Below, piece by piece: positions 1 through 11,533 of a stretch of 64,000 nt of DNA. Position 1 is the first letter of the stretch, and every line of letters begins with the position of its first letter. The position numbers and the translations under genes were made by a program. The stretch comes from Cafeteria roenbergensis. Taxonomy: Eukaryota; Sar; Bigyra; Bicosoecida; Cafeteriaceae. The DNA lies in contig VLTN01000093.1 in the NCBI GenBank assembly GCA_008330645.1, forward strand, positions 1 to 64,000, read 5' to 3'. The notes under the pieces are model-generated. The model was given only the letters and a program-made list of their open reading frames with translations. It did not search any database and was not told the DNA's origin.

Positions 1-3000
1 CCCCGAGTATTTCGGTTTGCAACATCTCGGTGTCCGTCAAGGCAGGTGTACGGAGGCGGACAGCATGAAGGTTTGCGGCCAACGACCGCACATCCGCGTC
101 GATTTCAGTGAGGCTGCAAGTCTCCCGACCGATAAACTTCAACCCGGCTGCACTGCACGCTGACAACTCAGACGTGATATTTGCCGATGGAGTGCGTGGC
201 TGCACTTTGCCGACGGCCTCCAACTTCGACCCCCTGCACCTCAACGATGGCTCTTGCGAATTCCCAGCGATATTCAGCCAGGCTGCCCTTTACCGGCAGC
301 CACGAACTTCGTGTCAGCGTCTGTCGATGACGGATCTTGCGAGTTCCCAGACTTCGCGGGGCTGCAGCGCCTGTACACCGCCTCGAGGGTGAAGCAGCCA
401 TCCTCCGGGTGCATCGGCCGAGCGCACGGCACTGAGTGCGAGAGTCGACGAGCTTGGTGTCAGCTCGAGGCGTCAGGGCTGCAGCAGCCACTCTTCGGCT
501 CTTCTGCGGGCGATGGATCAGTATGATGCCATTGCAGAGTTGGGCCAGGTCCAGGCAAACCTGACTGGCTGGGTGCAGCGCTATACCAGGCAGCCGCAGC
601 GTCGTCGACGTGCCAGACCAGCTTGGCCAGCGAGCGTGCGCGCTGCAGAGCAGCGCCAGCAAGCTAGCCGATGCCCAGGCGGCAACTCAAGTGCAAGCCA
701 GCCGCGCGGATGCAGCAGAAGCGACAGCGGAAACTTGCAAACCCGGCTCACTGCTGCGGCAGTCCGACCTCGCAACGGCTGCGAGCGAGTTGAACTCGGC
801 GCAGTCGGACCTGGCAAGCAGCCAAGCTCTTGTTGCTGATCGCCAGCGCACGATCGCCTCTCTGACCGTCGGAGGCAGCGACCCTCAGGACAGAGCTTGC
901 TTCGCTGAGGGACCAAGTGGCCGCTGCTCAGGCCAACTTGTCAAGCGAAGCCAGCCGGGGCGGATCAAGCAGAGTCGTCCATGGCTTCGCTTCAGGATGA
1001 AGTAGCCGTTCTCAAGTCGCAGGTGAACGTGTCCGCTGACAGGCTGGCACTGGCGGAGGGCAAAGGCGACAGAGGAAGAGGAGCTGGCCCGCGAAGTGTC
1101 ATCCCGGCTGGCAGCAGCCGAGCAAGACCTGGCCGCAGCCAGCGCGAACCTGTCCAATACTCGAAGCACCCTCGCTGCAGCTCAAGGCGAGCTGTCGGAG
1201 GCACGCGCCGCCCTGGACAGGACGGCTCAGCTGACGAATGCTACGTCCGTTCAGCTCGATGCCGCCAACGCGCTGGCCGCCGCTCGACAGGTGCAGGTGG
1301 AGCGGCTCAAGAACACGTCGCTTGCCCTTGAGGCAACTTTGAATGCCACAAAGCAGCTTCTTGACCAGCAGGGCTCGAACTGCGCGCCCGCAGCGTTGGA
1401 CTCCCCTGTGGACCCTTTGCCCAATCGGCGGGGACATGAACTGCTCCGACCTCACGGCGCCAGGAGGCGACTGCATGCTCAATTCCGAGTGCGCAAGCGG
1501 AATCTGCTCCTTCGGGGCGTGCGCTGCTCCCACATGCTCTGACGGAATCCGCCAGGGCAGCCCCGGAATGGACCACTTCGAGTCCGACACCGACTGCGGT
1601 GGGACGTGTGGCGGGTGTGCGGAAGCGAGTCTTTGCCTGGCCAGCGACGACTGCTCCAGCGGGCTCGTGTGTTTCCAGGGTCAGTGCCGAGTGAGCCCGT
1701 TTGAAGGCCTGGCGACCAGCGGCACGAACGCCAGCTCCGTGGACCAGACGCAGAGCGTCGATCCTGACGCAGCGGAGCTGGTTGCGTTCGCACCTTGCCT
1801 TCGCTCAGACCAGTGCCAGTCCGGAATTTGCAAACGCCGTGAGCAGCAGCCGCTCCGTTGCCGGAGCTCGCGTGTCTGTCGGCAGCGTGGCCCTTGGCCT
1901 CTGTGCCCCTGCCTCCCTGACAGACGGCCTGCGCAACGGGGACGAGCCCTGCGTGGACCGCCTGCCCGGCGCCGGCGAGTGCCGAGAGGGCGAAACCTGC
2001 CTCGTTCCCACCGATTGCGAAACTGGAGGTGCCTGCTTGGGCGGAGTATGCCAGGCTGCAACTTGTCAAGACGGCATCTGGAACGCCGTGGCCGAAACCG
2101 ACGTCGACTGTGGCATGGTTGGACCAGCGAGAGACAATCCCAGCGCATCTTGCGGCAAGTGCAGGGTCGGGGCCAAGTGCGACTCCCAAGATGACTGCGA
2201 GTCTGGGGAATGCTCTGGCGGCAAGTGCGTGGCTCCTCCGTCCTGCAACAACGGCAAGCAGGATGGAAACGAAACCTGTGTGGACGGGGGGGGGGGCAAC
2301 ATGCCAGCCCTGCGCTCCACTCGCGAGCTGCGCCCTCGACCGCGACTGCGACTCGGGGCACTGCAATGCTAAGGCGGGTGTTTGCGAGCGGCCCACTTGC
2401 TTCGACGGCCGACGCAACGGGGGCGAGACCGGGACAGACTGCGGTGGCACTTCTGGCTGCCAGCGGTGCTCCGTTGGGAGCGTGTGCTTGGTAGGGTCCG
2501 ACTGCTCGTCCAGGTCTTGCTCCGGCGGTGTGTGTGCGGCGCCAACTTGCTCGGACGGCATTGCCCAGGCAGACGAGGCACCAGGCGGGGACTGCGGCGG
2601 GGGGCGGTGCGAACTGTGTGGGCCCGGTGTGTCGTGCTCGTCGTCCGCGCAGTGCACGGGGCAGTGCGTGGGCGGCATCTGCCAGGCACCGCGCTGCGAC
2701 AACCGGCTGCTCGACGGGTTGGAACAGGACGTCGACTGCGGTCCCCCGTCTTCAGGGTGCCAGCTTTGCATGCCCGGAGACCGATGCCTCAGCGGGTCGG
2801 CGTGCTTGGGCGGGATGTGCACAGAAGGTCGGTGCGCGGCGCTCACCGCCCAGACCATTCGCAACCTCACAAGTGCGGTCGGCGGTGTGACGGGCACTGG
2901 CCTTGGCAGCACGCATTCTGGAAGCACAGAGACCCCCCAGCTTTGCCCGCTGGGCAACGGCACGTGCGGTGGGCTGTGCGGCCCTTGCCCTGCGGGCGCG

Positions 3001-3660
3001 CTGCTTGCAGCGCGTCCAGCGACTGCGGGGACGGATTGCGTTGCTCCGCAAGCCAGTGCACGGCTTCCTGCGAGGGCAGATGTGGGGCAAGCGGGTGCCC
3101 ACTTTGCCAGACCGGCCAGGCCGCTTCGTCAGCGTCGATGTGCGTGTCAGGCATGCGGAGCTCGCTGACGGGACTGTGCGTGGCACCCAGCCACTGCAGC
3201 AATGGCAGGCACGATGCAGCCGATGGCGAAACAGCAGTGGACGTTGGAGGGCAGTGCGGGACGCTCAAGCCGGCGGGCGGGAGCTGTCGGTCGTCGTCGC
3301 AGTGCGTGTCTGGGTTTTGCCACCCGAGGAGTGCCGTTTGCAGCATCCAGCACTGCGCTGACGGCGTGTTGTCCGGCGACGAGACTTGTGTGGACGGCGG
3401 CGGCTCCTGTCCGTCAGGCTGTGCTCCTGGCAGTGCGTGTCTGGTGGCATCCGACTGCCGCGAGGCCGAGTCCGTGTGCGCTGATGCGCGCTGCACAGTG
3501 CCTCCCAACTGCAGCAACGGCAGGCAGGATGCTGGCGAGGTGGCGGCCGACGTAGGGCCAGTTTGTGGGCCCACTGCCGTGGGCGGAGCATGCAGCGGTG
3601 ATAGCCAATGCGCCTCGGGGTCGGTGTGTCCTCCTTTTCCCGGGGGCCGCCCTGGGGACG
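1..3660 (+). other. Frame-broken part of the giant surface protein gene
   Basis: One continuous protein can be followed only by changing frame about nine times. Approximate switches are near 270, 400-600, 890, 985, 1065, 1400-1440, 1835, 2290, 3000-3050 and 3640. Each segment keeps its module type across the switch, and no GTGAG...GCAG intron explains the changes. One switch falls at an 11-G run (2286-2296), which points to a homopolymer indel. Either the assembly is unpolished here, because the repeats defeat read mapping, or the 5' half is decaying. The intact 3.8 kb downstream argues for local sequence error, but I cannot decide. Confidence 0.6.
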
Positions 3661-6600
3661 TGCGGCGCGGGCACGTGCTCTGACGGGATCTGGCAACGCG
3701 ACCGGGAGGCGGACATGGACTGCGGCGCGTCCTGTGGCCGGGCGGCCTTGTGCCCCGTGTACTCGCGCTGCAGCGGGGCGGGTGACTGCACGTCTGGGCG
3801 GTGCGCAGCCGGCGTCTGCGTGCCCTCTTCGTCTTGCGAGCCCGGGCAGTGCGGAGGAGGCTGCGCGCCGTGCCCGCTTGAGAGCAAGTGCTCGCTCGCG
3901 AGCGACTGCATGAGCGGGTGGTGCGCGTCCGGAGTCTGTGCTCGGACCTCGGCAACGCCGGAGAGCAGCTCACCCGCGCTCGGCTCCAGCGCCTCGGGCG
4001 CGCTCGACGGACAGGCTGGGCTTTCGGATTGGGCAGGCGGCTCGCTGCAGCAGTCGAGCTTCTTGGTGGACGAGGGGGCCGTGATGCAGTCTGGAGTGCC
4101 GTTTGTGTCCTCTTTGTCACCCAGCTCGGGCCCGGCTGGCGGTGGTAGCAGCGTGCGTTTCCTCGGTGGCGACTTTGCGGTGGCTCCCTCCACGGTGTAC
4201 CGCTGCGTGGCAGTGGACCCGACCACTCGGCGACGGCTCCAAGGTTCGCTGGCGGGAGCCTGTCTGGCCCCGCGAGACGCCTTTGTCGAGTGCCAGGTTC
4301 CGTTGCAAGACCGCGGAAGTGCAATGCTGGCCCTCGAGTACTCGGCGCTCGGCTCCCCTATTGGTCCGTGGGAGCGAGCGCAAGCCTTTTTTGTCGACAC
4401 GGGCGCGTTTTTCGTCACTGGTCGCCGAGCTGTTGCGACTGGGCTCCGCGTGGATGCGATGCCGGGCGTGTTGGTCCAGGGCGGCGTCCTTTCTCCCGAG
4501 CCCCAAGTGAGTCTGGTCGACGACTTTGGGGCCGTTGTCGCGGCCGACTCGTCGACGGTGGTCCGCATGCGGGTGCTGCTGCAAGACGGCAGAAGCGTGT
4601 CCGAAGGGCTCGAGGCGGTCGGCCACTCGGCTGAAGGCGGGACCGACGTCCTTGCCGCCCGGGCCAACCTGGGAGTGGTTTCGTTTGGCCACGTGCGGGT
4701 GGCAGTTGGGGGGGGCATCATTGGCACTGGGGTACGAATCGCCTTCTCAGCGGAGGGCTGCGACGGTGTCGGAGCCTTTGGTTTGGTCAGTCAGCCGCTG
4801 CGCGCCCTCGCTGCCAGCTCGCACCGGGTTGGCAGCATGTCTCACTGCACGCTTCGGGACGTGGCAGGCGAGTGCTGCTCGCCTCCCGCCGTGCTGGACG
4901 ACTGCGGTTTGTGCTCCGGCGACGGCACTTCGGCAGCGGCCGCGTGTGGCATTCGCGTGGACCTGCCCCTGTTGCTGAGCCAGGCTGCGACGACAGGCTC
5001 CAGCGGCCAGGCTTTGCAGTGGCCGGCAGACGTGCTGCTGGTGATCGAAGCGTCGCTGCGAACCGTGGTGGGCTACACGGTCACCACATTCCGCCACGGC
5101 GTAGTCGGCGCTGCAGGCACGAGCGCCGGCATTCCAATCACGGCGCCTCCTGCAGGCTCCCGAGACTGGGGCCTGCTGCCGGAGCCCCCGCAGCTTGGAG
5201 CCACAGTCAGCGTTGTTGTGTCGCTCGTCCTGCCGCCTCCCCAGACGGGCTGGACCGCTCAGGGGGCGCTGAGCCGGCGCCAGACCGAGCTGCGCCTTTT
5301 GGAGGCAGCGCGGAACGCGACGTCTTCAGCGTACGGGGCTGGCAGTGCACCCGCGAGAGCCATCACCGTTGCGCCCGACCTGGCTCATCCATCCGCGGCG
5401 CTGGTCCCTGAAGCATTTTGCGATGTGGCACCTTTTGCAATGACACCGACGGATTGCGAGCTGCTGGCGGCTGACCCAGAGGGGTTCACTTCCAACGTAT
5501 CGCTGGCAGCGACGAACTGCTCCACATCGCAGGAGAATGCCACTCACGACTCAGGGGGCCCGGACAGTTTTGGTGAGGAGCCGAAGGGAGGCCTGGATGG
5601 CTTCCAAACGTGGTCGAGCCCGGCAGACGAGTCCCTGGCGGTCATCCACGCGGCTGTCGTGGGCCTCGCAGCATTCCTAGCGTTGGTTCAGCGCGTGTGG
5701 GACGCAGTGCGCGCTTCGTGCGGAAAACCTGCGTTGCACGCCGGTCCAGGGTCAGCCATCGCGGGAGTGCTGCCGTCCATTGCAGTCATAGGCATGGGCG
5801 TCCTGGACTTGGCGGAACACGGGCACTTTGCGCTGCTGCTCTCGCAGATTCATGGGCAAAGCCCCCCTGTCGTTCGCCGCACAGGCGAGCTCATGGTAGC
5901 GTCGACGGGACTGATTCCCGGGCTGTGGGGTGTGCTTGAGCCGCTTCTCAGGCCAGGCGCTTCAGCGACCCAGGCCGCTGGTGCGGGCGAGCCGCTCGCA
6001 ATCAGGGTGCTGGCAACGACTCTGGGCACGCCCGCTGATGGCCTCATGTCACAAGCCGCTGTGACGCTTGCGGCGTCGCTGGCCCTGGTGCTCGCGTTTC
6101 ACGGTGCCCTCCTGCTCGTGTCGAGCTTCAGCTCCCCGGGCGAGCCTCTCGGGCGGTCGACCCGAGCAGCGCGGAGTCCCAGCGACAGTCTGGCGCTGGC
6201 CTCGCGCGTCCGCCGTCGTGAGGCCGACGAGTCGGGCCGAGGCCCAGGCGGCTTTTCGGGCACCCTCTCCTTGCTGCAAATGACAGCGACGGCCTTGGTA
6301 GGCGCAGTAGTCATCATGTTTGGGGCAACCTCTCTTGTGGCGCTCCATGACATTGAGGCGCCAGCGAGTGCTGCGGGCTACGACGGGCGCCGCGCAGGTG
6401 GCTGGGTGGCCATCGGAACGGTGCTGGTCGGCTTCTCGGTTGTGATTGCAAGCTGCGCGTTGGTCCGGCAGCCGATGGCATGCTGCCCGGGCCCCTGCAG
6501 TCGCATGTGGCGAGCCCACGACGCCGTGGCCGCCTCGCCTCACCAAGTTCACGCCTACGAAGGTCGCGGGGCGCGCGTGCTTGACCCCACAGCGAGGGCA

Positions 6601-7461
6601 GGCCACGAGGCAGCGAGTGGCCGGTCTTGGCTCATCGCAAGGCACGTGGACCGCATCGTGACCGCTGGCCTGCTGATCTGGCTTGCCGCGAGGCCGGGCG
6701 CGCAGGCTGCGGCCATCGTAGCGAAGCAGGTGCTCCTCCTCACAGCGCTGCTTGCGCTCAGGCCGACTCGCAGCCCCACTGCGTGGCTGGCCGAGCTGGT
6801 GGTCGTGGGGGGGCGCGTAGTGCTGCTGCTGCTCTCTCTGGCGTTCGTGTCACCAGCTGAGGCTCGGGACCTCGAGGCGGAGCATCAGATCGGTGTGGCA
6901 GTCGTCGTGCTGCAGATCCTTCTCGCACTGCTGATGCTGGCTTTGGTCGTCGTCCGGTTCCCTGCAGCCGCGCGGCTCGCTGCGCAGTGCTCTGGCGTGG
7001 CTCGGACAGCTGCAGGCAGCGCCGGCTCTGTGAAGGAGCCAAGCCTGCGGTTCGCGGCTGTGGCTCGGGGAGTCCCTTCCAAGATTCGCAAGACGTCTCG
7101 CAGGGAAGCCTCGAGGGCGCGGTCCGCCAGCTCTCAGCAGGAGTTGAGCATGCATAGCAACCCGATGGCAAGCGCTCCGACCTCCCCTGATGCGGCGGTT
7201 CGGGCCGGGCCTTCGCCGAGCACCCGCGCTCTGTTCGCCCCACTCGATATCGGGGGGGGTGCCGATTCTGACGACCAGGACTTGATCAAGCAGGCGGGGA
7301 GCGGCGGCCGTCTGGCGGAGCATCGTGACACGGGACCAGGCCCGGCCGATCTGCTGGACAAGGATGCCGTGGACGCGGCAGCCCGGGCTGGCCGAATGTC
7401 GGTCAAGCCAGCAGACAACCCGATGCTTAGCCCAAGGCGCCTCAAAACCAGCCAGCAGTGA
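1..7461 (+). CDS. Giant Cys-rich surface protein with IPT/TIG domain and polytopic C-terminus (5' partial)
   Basis: The coding region enters from the left edge and ends at the TGA at 7459-7461. Parts in order: DGSC-type repeats (about 110-350), an Ala/Leu/Asp-rich coiled coil (about 620-1390), roughly a dozen Cys-rich modules of the form C-DG-x-x-NG-x-E-x-D-x-DCGG (about 1430-3950), an IPT/TIG-like domain (about 4090-4400, SSGPAGGGSSV), a DDCGLCSGDG motif near 4900, and eight or nine hydrophobic helices between about 5635 and 6960. A Ser/Arg-rich, probably cytosolic tail follows. From about 3660 to the stop the frame is open and unbroken; upstream the same protein is spread over all three frames (separate entry). 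By architecture it is a plasma-membrane protein with a long ectodomain, perhaps for adhesion or prey recognition; that role is inference. The start codon lies outside the window. Confidence 0.7.
108..350 (+). repeat. DGSC-type protein repeats
   Basis: Two clear copies of about 23 residues are encoded at 198-266 and 281-349. Both read Gly-Cys-x-Leu-Pro-x-Ala-x-Asn-Phe, then eight or so residues, then DGSCEFP. A damaged third copy lies upstream (NFNPAALHADNSD, about 130-175). This matches the widespread extracellular repeat of GCTDPxAxNYxPxAxxDDGSC type found in bacterial and protist surface proteins. The two clear copies sit in different reading frames. Confidence 0.65.
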
Positions 7462-8532
7462 CTGCTGAGCAAGTTCCTTCCGATAGGCTCTGTTCGTCTC
7501 AATTCATTTCGGATTCTCGTCACTGGCTTTGGTGAGCCAGCCGTGTGACATCAAGTCTGATGTGCCAGCTCAATGACGAAGGGGCGATTGCAGTGGCAAT
7601 CCGCTGCTACGTTTGGCTGTGCCTGCATCATAGCTGAGCGCGAATTCGTATGACCGATTTGACGGAATCGAAACTAGCTCAAGAGAGCTGCTTGCGCAGC
7701 GGTCCGCAACGATGCTGCTGCATACTTGAAGTGTGGCCTCGGGAGGCTGTGTCAGAGTGAGCGCGCGAGCTTGACAAACTGGATCCCGTTCGGCGCGACG
7801 ACGCCCGCCCGGGGTCGCCGAAGGGCTGGAAGGCAGGCGTCAATCGAGTCGAGCACGGACACTCACTCACACACCAATCGGGGAGGGTGAGAACGGACAC
7901 CAATCGGGGAGGGTGAGAAGGGCGGGTATGAGGGTCCGGCGGAGAGCCCGACATGGAGTCGAGCCGGTGTGTTCGCCCCGCTGGGCGAGGGCCCGGAGCT
8001 GCTGCCGCAACCAGCGGACGGCAGACGCTCCCCTGTGTGCGTGTGGGGGGGGGGTGGCAGGGTCAGCAGCTCCAGACCCACACCACGATTAAGACTCTCG
8101 ACATGGTTGGAGGCAGCTCGTTTGCCGCTGAGTTCAGGAGATAATTCAACCCCCGCGCCGAGGCAGAACGTCGGTGGGGCCACACTGGGTGCTCTGGTCT
8201 GGGACGAGTGGCGGCCGATGCTGGCCTGGAGCGCTACCTGGGTCAGTGGCGTTGGGGGTGTGGGGGGAAAGAACGCAGCCTTTGGCTTCATGGCAGAACG
8301 GCCATCGGCAGCCAGTGAGCGAGGAGGGAAGCGGCGGGCAGCCAGTCGGTGGTGGCTCTGTTGGGGGGCGGATTCGCAGTCGTGCATCACTCGTGTCCGG
8401 CTTGCAAGCTGTGGCAGTTGTCCAGTCGACGCTTCGCGTCTCGAAAGCAAGCCAGATCGGTCATACACCCGCGCTCGCCTCTGTGGGTGTGGAGCTGAGC
8501 GCACGCAAGTCGTCGGCAAGCTCGCGGGCTGC
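7462..8532. other. Convergent spacer, no gene seen
   Basis: This lies between the stop of the giant surface protein and the stop of lysozyme-like gene A. It holds a short direct repeat (separate entry) and a G run near 8045-8053. Open frames here have no homology I recognise and no consistent splice structure. Confidence 0.6.
7872..7919. repeat. 26-bp direct repeat, two copies
   Basis: A 22-base core beginning CACCAATCGGGG and ending GGTGAGAA starts at 7872 and again at 7898, with four bases between. It lies in the spacer between convergent genes. Confidence 0.75.
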
Positions 8533-9620
8533 TCAGCAGACGCCGCACACGTGGCACGTGCTCCACAGCTTGAACGTGTTGCCGCCCCAGCGGTAGACGT
8601 CGATGGCGCACTTGAGGTTGGTCTCCACGTCGCAGGGGGCGCGGCCGCCGGAGCAGGCCTTCCAGTTCATGCTGCGGGGTGGGGCAGCGTGGGCCGGGAG
8701 GGGGGGGGGGGGGCGGCACGCGCGTAGAACCGCAAACAGCGCGACACCACGTTGCGAGCCAGGCTGTCGCGCACCCGCACTTGCAGGCTGGCTCGAGAGC
8801 TGGGGCAACCCAACTGCCGGCTCACGAGTTGACCTGCCACAGTCCGACGTCGAAGGAGCCGTTGCTGTTCTCGTTGACGGCGTTGGCGTTGCCCCCGGAC
8901 TCGTGGGAGACGATGCACCGGCAGGCCTTCTGGTCCCAGCTGTGCTTGGCGCACCAGTCGGCGATGCTCTGCGGGGCGCGTGCCGGGCGGCAGTGCACTT
9001 CGCTCTGGACTTTGTCGCGTGTCGCTTGCCTTTGGGAGGCGTGCGCGAGGGTCACAGGCTGCTTCCGCGGTAGCAAGCGTGCTACGCATCATCGCGAAAC
9101 CAGGTTCCCAGCTCGCTGGCGTGCGGGGCGGCCGCGGATCTGGGCGAGCGAGACGGGGCGCGTGCCAGCGACTCACGACGTAGTGCGAGGACTCGCCGCA
9201 GGGGCACTTGCTGCAGCCGCCGGGGCAGTTTCCCTGCGGGAGAGCATACGCACAAACGAAAGCGGGGCGCCACCGTTGAGCACATGCCATGTTTGCCGCG
9301 CCAAGGCGCGCAAAAAGGACGCCAACGTGAAGTGGAGCAAGTTGAACTGCGGCACCATGACCCGTCCAGCGGCAATTCGCCATCGTCTGGCGATGCGCGC
9401 GGCTACGTCGTGCTCCCAGGCGCAAAACGAGCACACGGGCGCTGCGTCCCTCCCTCCCGGGTGGCCGAGCGGAGCTGTGGTCGGGCGAGGCGAGAGCGTC
9501 CGAACAATGGGAACTCACACCGCAGCCAGTGCCGAGGTCAGTGGCGTTGGCGGGGCGCGTGCCCGCCGACACGGCGACCACGAGTGCGGCAAGGGCGAGG
9601 AGGAGGGACGCGACGCGCAT
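8533..9620 (-). CDS. Secreted lysozyme-like protein, copy A
   Basis: Four exons on the minus strand: 9620-9519, 9233-9177, 8968-8826 and 8671-8533, encoding 146 residues. All introns are GT-AG, with donors GTGAG(T/C). The N-terminus (MRVASLLLAL...VSAG) is a strong signal peptide. The core carries an SHESGGNAN motif followed by FDVGLWQVN, the Glu...Asp-x-Gly-x-x-Gln-x-Asn pattern of the lysozyme/SLT superfamily; the Glu is the likely catalytic acid. Fourteen cysteines suggest seven disulfides and an extracellular or phagosomal site. Peptidoglycan hydrolysis during bacterivory is the natural inference. It is one of two tandem copies, with near-identical exons and unlike introns. The exact lysozyme family is not certain. 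Confidence 0.75.
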
Positions 9621-9985
9621 GCTTTCGTCAGGACCGGAGTGGGCTCGACCGGCGGCAGGAACACTGCAGCACTCGCTGACAACGTCGAGCTGCAGATTTT
9701 GCTGGCAGAGCTGAGTGGCGAGCGAATGTGCCGAAGGTGCGGCTGGCGAGTTCGTGCCTTGTGACGGCGACAACGATTCACGAGTTGAAGCAGGCAGGTT
9801 GAGCCGTTGCGCTGTACAACGCAGTATTGGAAGCGGGGACGGCTTCGCGGCGCCACGCGCGTCTCTGGCGGGGCCGGCCTTGGCGACTCCAGGGCCACCA
9901 CCTCGTTGCAGTGCGTGCACCCGCGCTCGCCCCTCAGGGATATCAGTGACCGTGGGCAGAGCCACTTGGCAGGCGGCCTGGCTGC

Positions 9986-11045
9986 TCAGCAGACGCCGCA
10001 CACGTGGCACGTGCTCCACAGCTTGAACGTGTTGCCGCCCCAGCGGTAGACGTCGATGGCGCACTTGAGGTTGGTCTCCACGTCGCAGGGGGCGGCGCCG
10101 CCGGAGCAGGAGTTCCAGTTCATGCTGCGGGGGTGGGGCAGCAGCGCTTGGCTTGGAGCGGCGCGAGTCATTCCGAGGGCACCACATCCAGGTTTGGCAG
10201 GTAAAGGGTTGACGCTCGTCCGTCGGCGATCGCAACCGCAGCAAACAATGGCACGCGCGCAGGCTCACGAGTTGACCTGCCACAGTCCGACGTCGAAGGA
10301 GCCGTTGCTGTTCTCGTTGACGGCGTTGGCGTTGCCCCCGGACTCGTGGGAGACGATGCACTGGCAGGCCTTCTGGTCCCAGCTGTACTTGGCGCACCAG
10401 TCGGCGATGCTCTGCGGAACGAGCGAAAGAGAGGCTTGGCGCTGGCTGCGACGCGTGAGACATGGAGGTCTGGAGGAGCAGGAGGCCAAACACACGGGAG
10501 GCCGCGCTTGGTGGTCACGCAGCGCCGGTGCGCGCTGCAGCGCGCAGCAGAGGCAACAAGCCGCACTTGTGCGCGAGTGACTCACGACGTAGTGCGAGGA
10601 CTCGCCGCAAGGGCACTTGCTGCAGCCGCCGGGGCAGTTTCCCTGCGAGGGGGGCGAGGACGGACAGGCATGAGGCGGACGGGGGTGTGGGTGTCGAGGA
10701 AATGAGGCAACGAATGCTGCGGCCGAGCTTTCACCGCGAGCTGGATCTCGTCCTTCCAATTTGCACCCCGGCCCGCCCAGCAAACGCTCGACAGGGCGCC
10801 CCACGCCCCCTCCCTCCCCCGCCCCCCGAATCGAAAAAAAAAAACCTTGCCAACTCCTGGGGTCTGGGGACAGGTCAGCTACGGCGAGCGAGGCACCGTG
10901 GCGGCGGCGCGCCCGCGGCGGACAGCTGCGTGCTCAAGCTCACGCCGCAGCCGGTGCCGAGGTCGGTGGCGTTGGCGGGGCGCGTGCCGGCAGACACGGC
11001 GACCACGAGTGCGGCAAGGGCAAGGAGGAGGGACGCGACGCGCAT
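9986..11045 (-). CDS. Secreted lysozyme-like protein, copy B
   Basis: Four exons: 11045-10944, 10642-10586, 10411-10269 and 10124-9986, encoding 146 residues. Exon lengths (102, 57, 143, 139) and intron phases (0, 0, 2) are identical to copy A. Signal peptide, SHESGGNAN, FDVGLWQVN and all 14 cysteines are kept. The protein differences from A that I see are few: WCAKYSW for WCAKHSW, ACQC for ACRC, and NWNSCSGGAAPC for NWKACSGGRAPC. Intron lengths are 301, 174 and 144 against 285, 208 and 154 in A, and the intron sequences do not align beyond the splice-site edges. It lies upstream of A on the same strand with about 365 bp between the two coding regions, and divergent from the membrane protein starting at 11534. 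Confidence 0.75.
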
Positions 11046-11533
11046 TTTCGCTGTCAGAGCGTGGGGAGTGCGAGGCCGCGCTGCTTTCGCTGCCAGCGGA
11101 ATTTGTGCGTCGTCGAGATGGGAGCCGTTGTTGGCAGAGCATGGCCGTCTGCGTTGGCATGGCGTGGCCGAGGGAACAGGCCGGGTGTCGCCACGCCCGT
11201 GGCCATGAAGCCGACACACACAAAAAAGTTGACAGGCTCGGCCCTCTTGGCCTCGCACCGGGGTCGGTTGGGATTCAGCAGCACAGCCAATGTCGGATGC
11301 CAGCGAAATGGCATTGACTCTGCTTCAACTATGGCCCAGGTGCTCTGATTTAGCAGCGGGCGTGACGTCACAATGCCACACCAGACTGACCGCGGCCAGC
11401 CAGCCGCCCGAGGCCGACCGCAGTTTGGCAGCGCCCCGCACCCCCTGATTCGTGCGCGGGAAGGCCGAAGAGCCACCCTGGCGGCACAGCCCTGCCTCCC
11501 TCGCTGGTCTGAGGAGCAAGCACGGGCGGTGAC
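11046..11533. promoter_or_regulatory. Divergent spacer, lysozyme-like B / large membrane protein
   Basis: These 488 bp lie between two start codons pointing away from each other, so both promoters should be here. I see no TATA-like element, repeat or small gene. Confidence 0.4.

Noticed and set aside
1479-4324. Long minus-strand frames opposite the Cys-rich modules
   Set aside because: They mirror the repeated Cys-Gly codons of the plus strand; only the plus strand shows ordered extracellular modules.
8667-10493. 608-codon minus-strand frame spanning both lysozyme-like genes
   Set aside because: It runs through introns and switches frame relative to most exons; the spliced four-exon models explain conserved sequence better.
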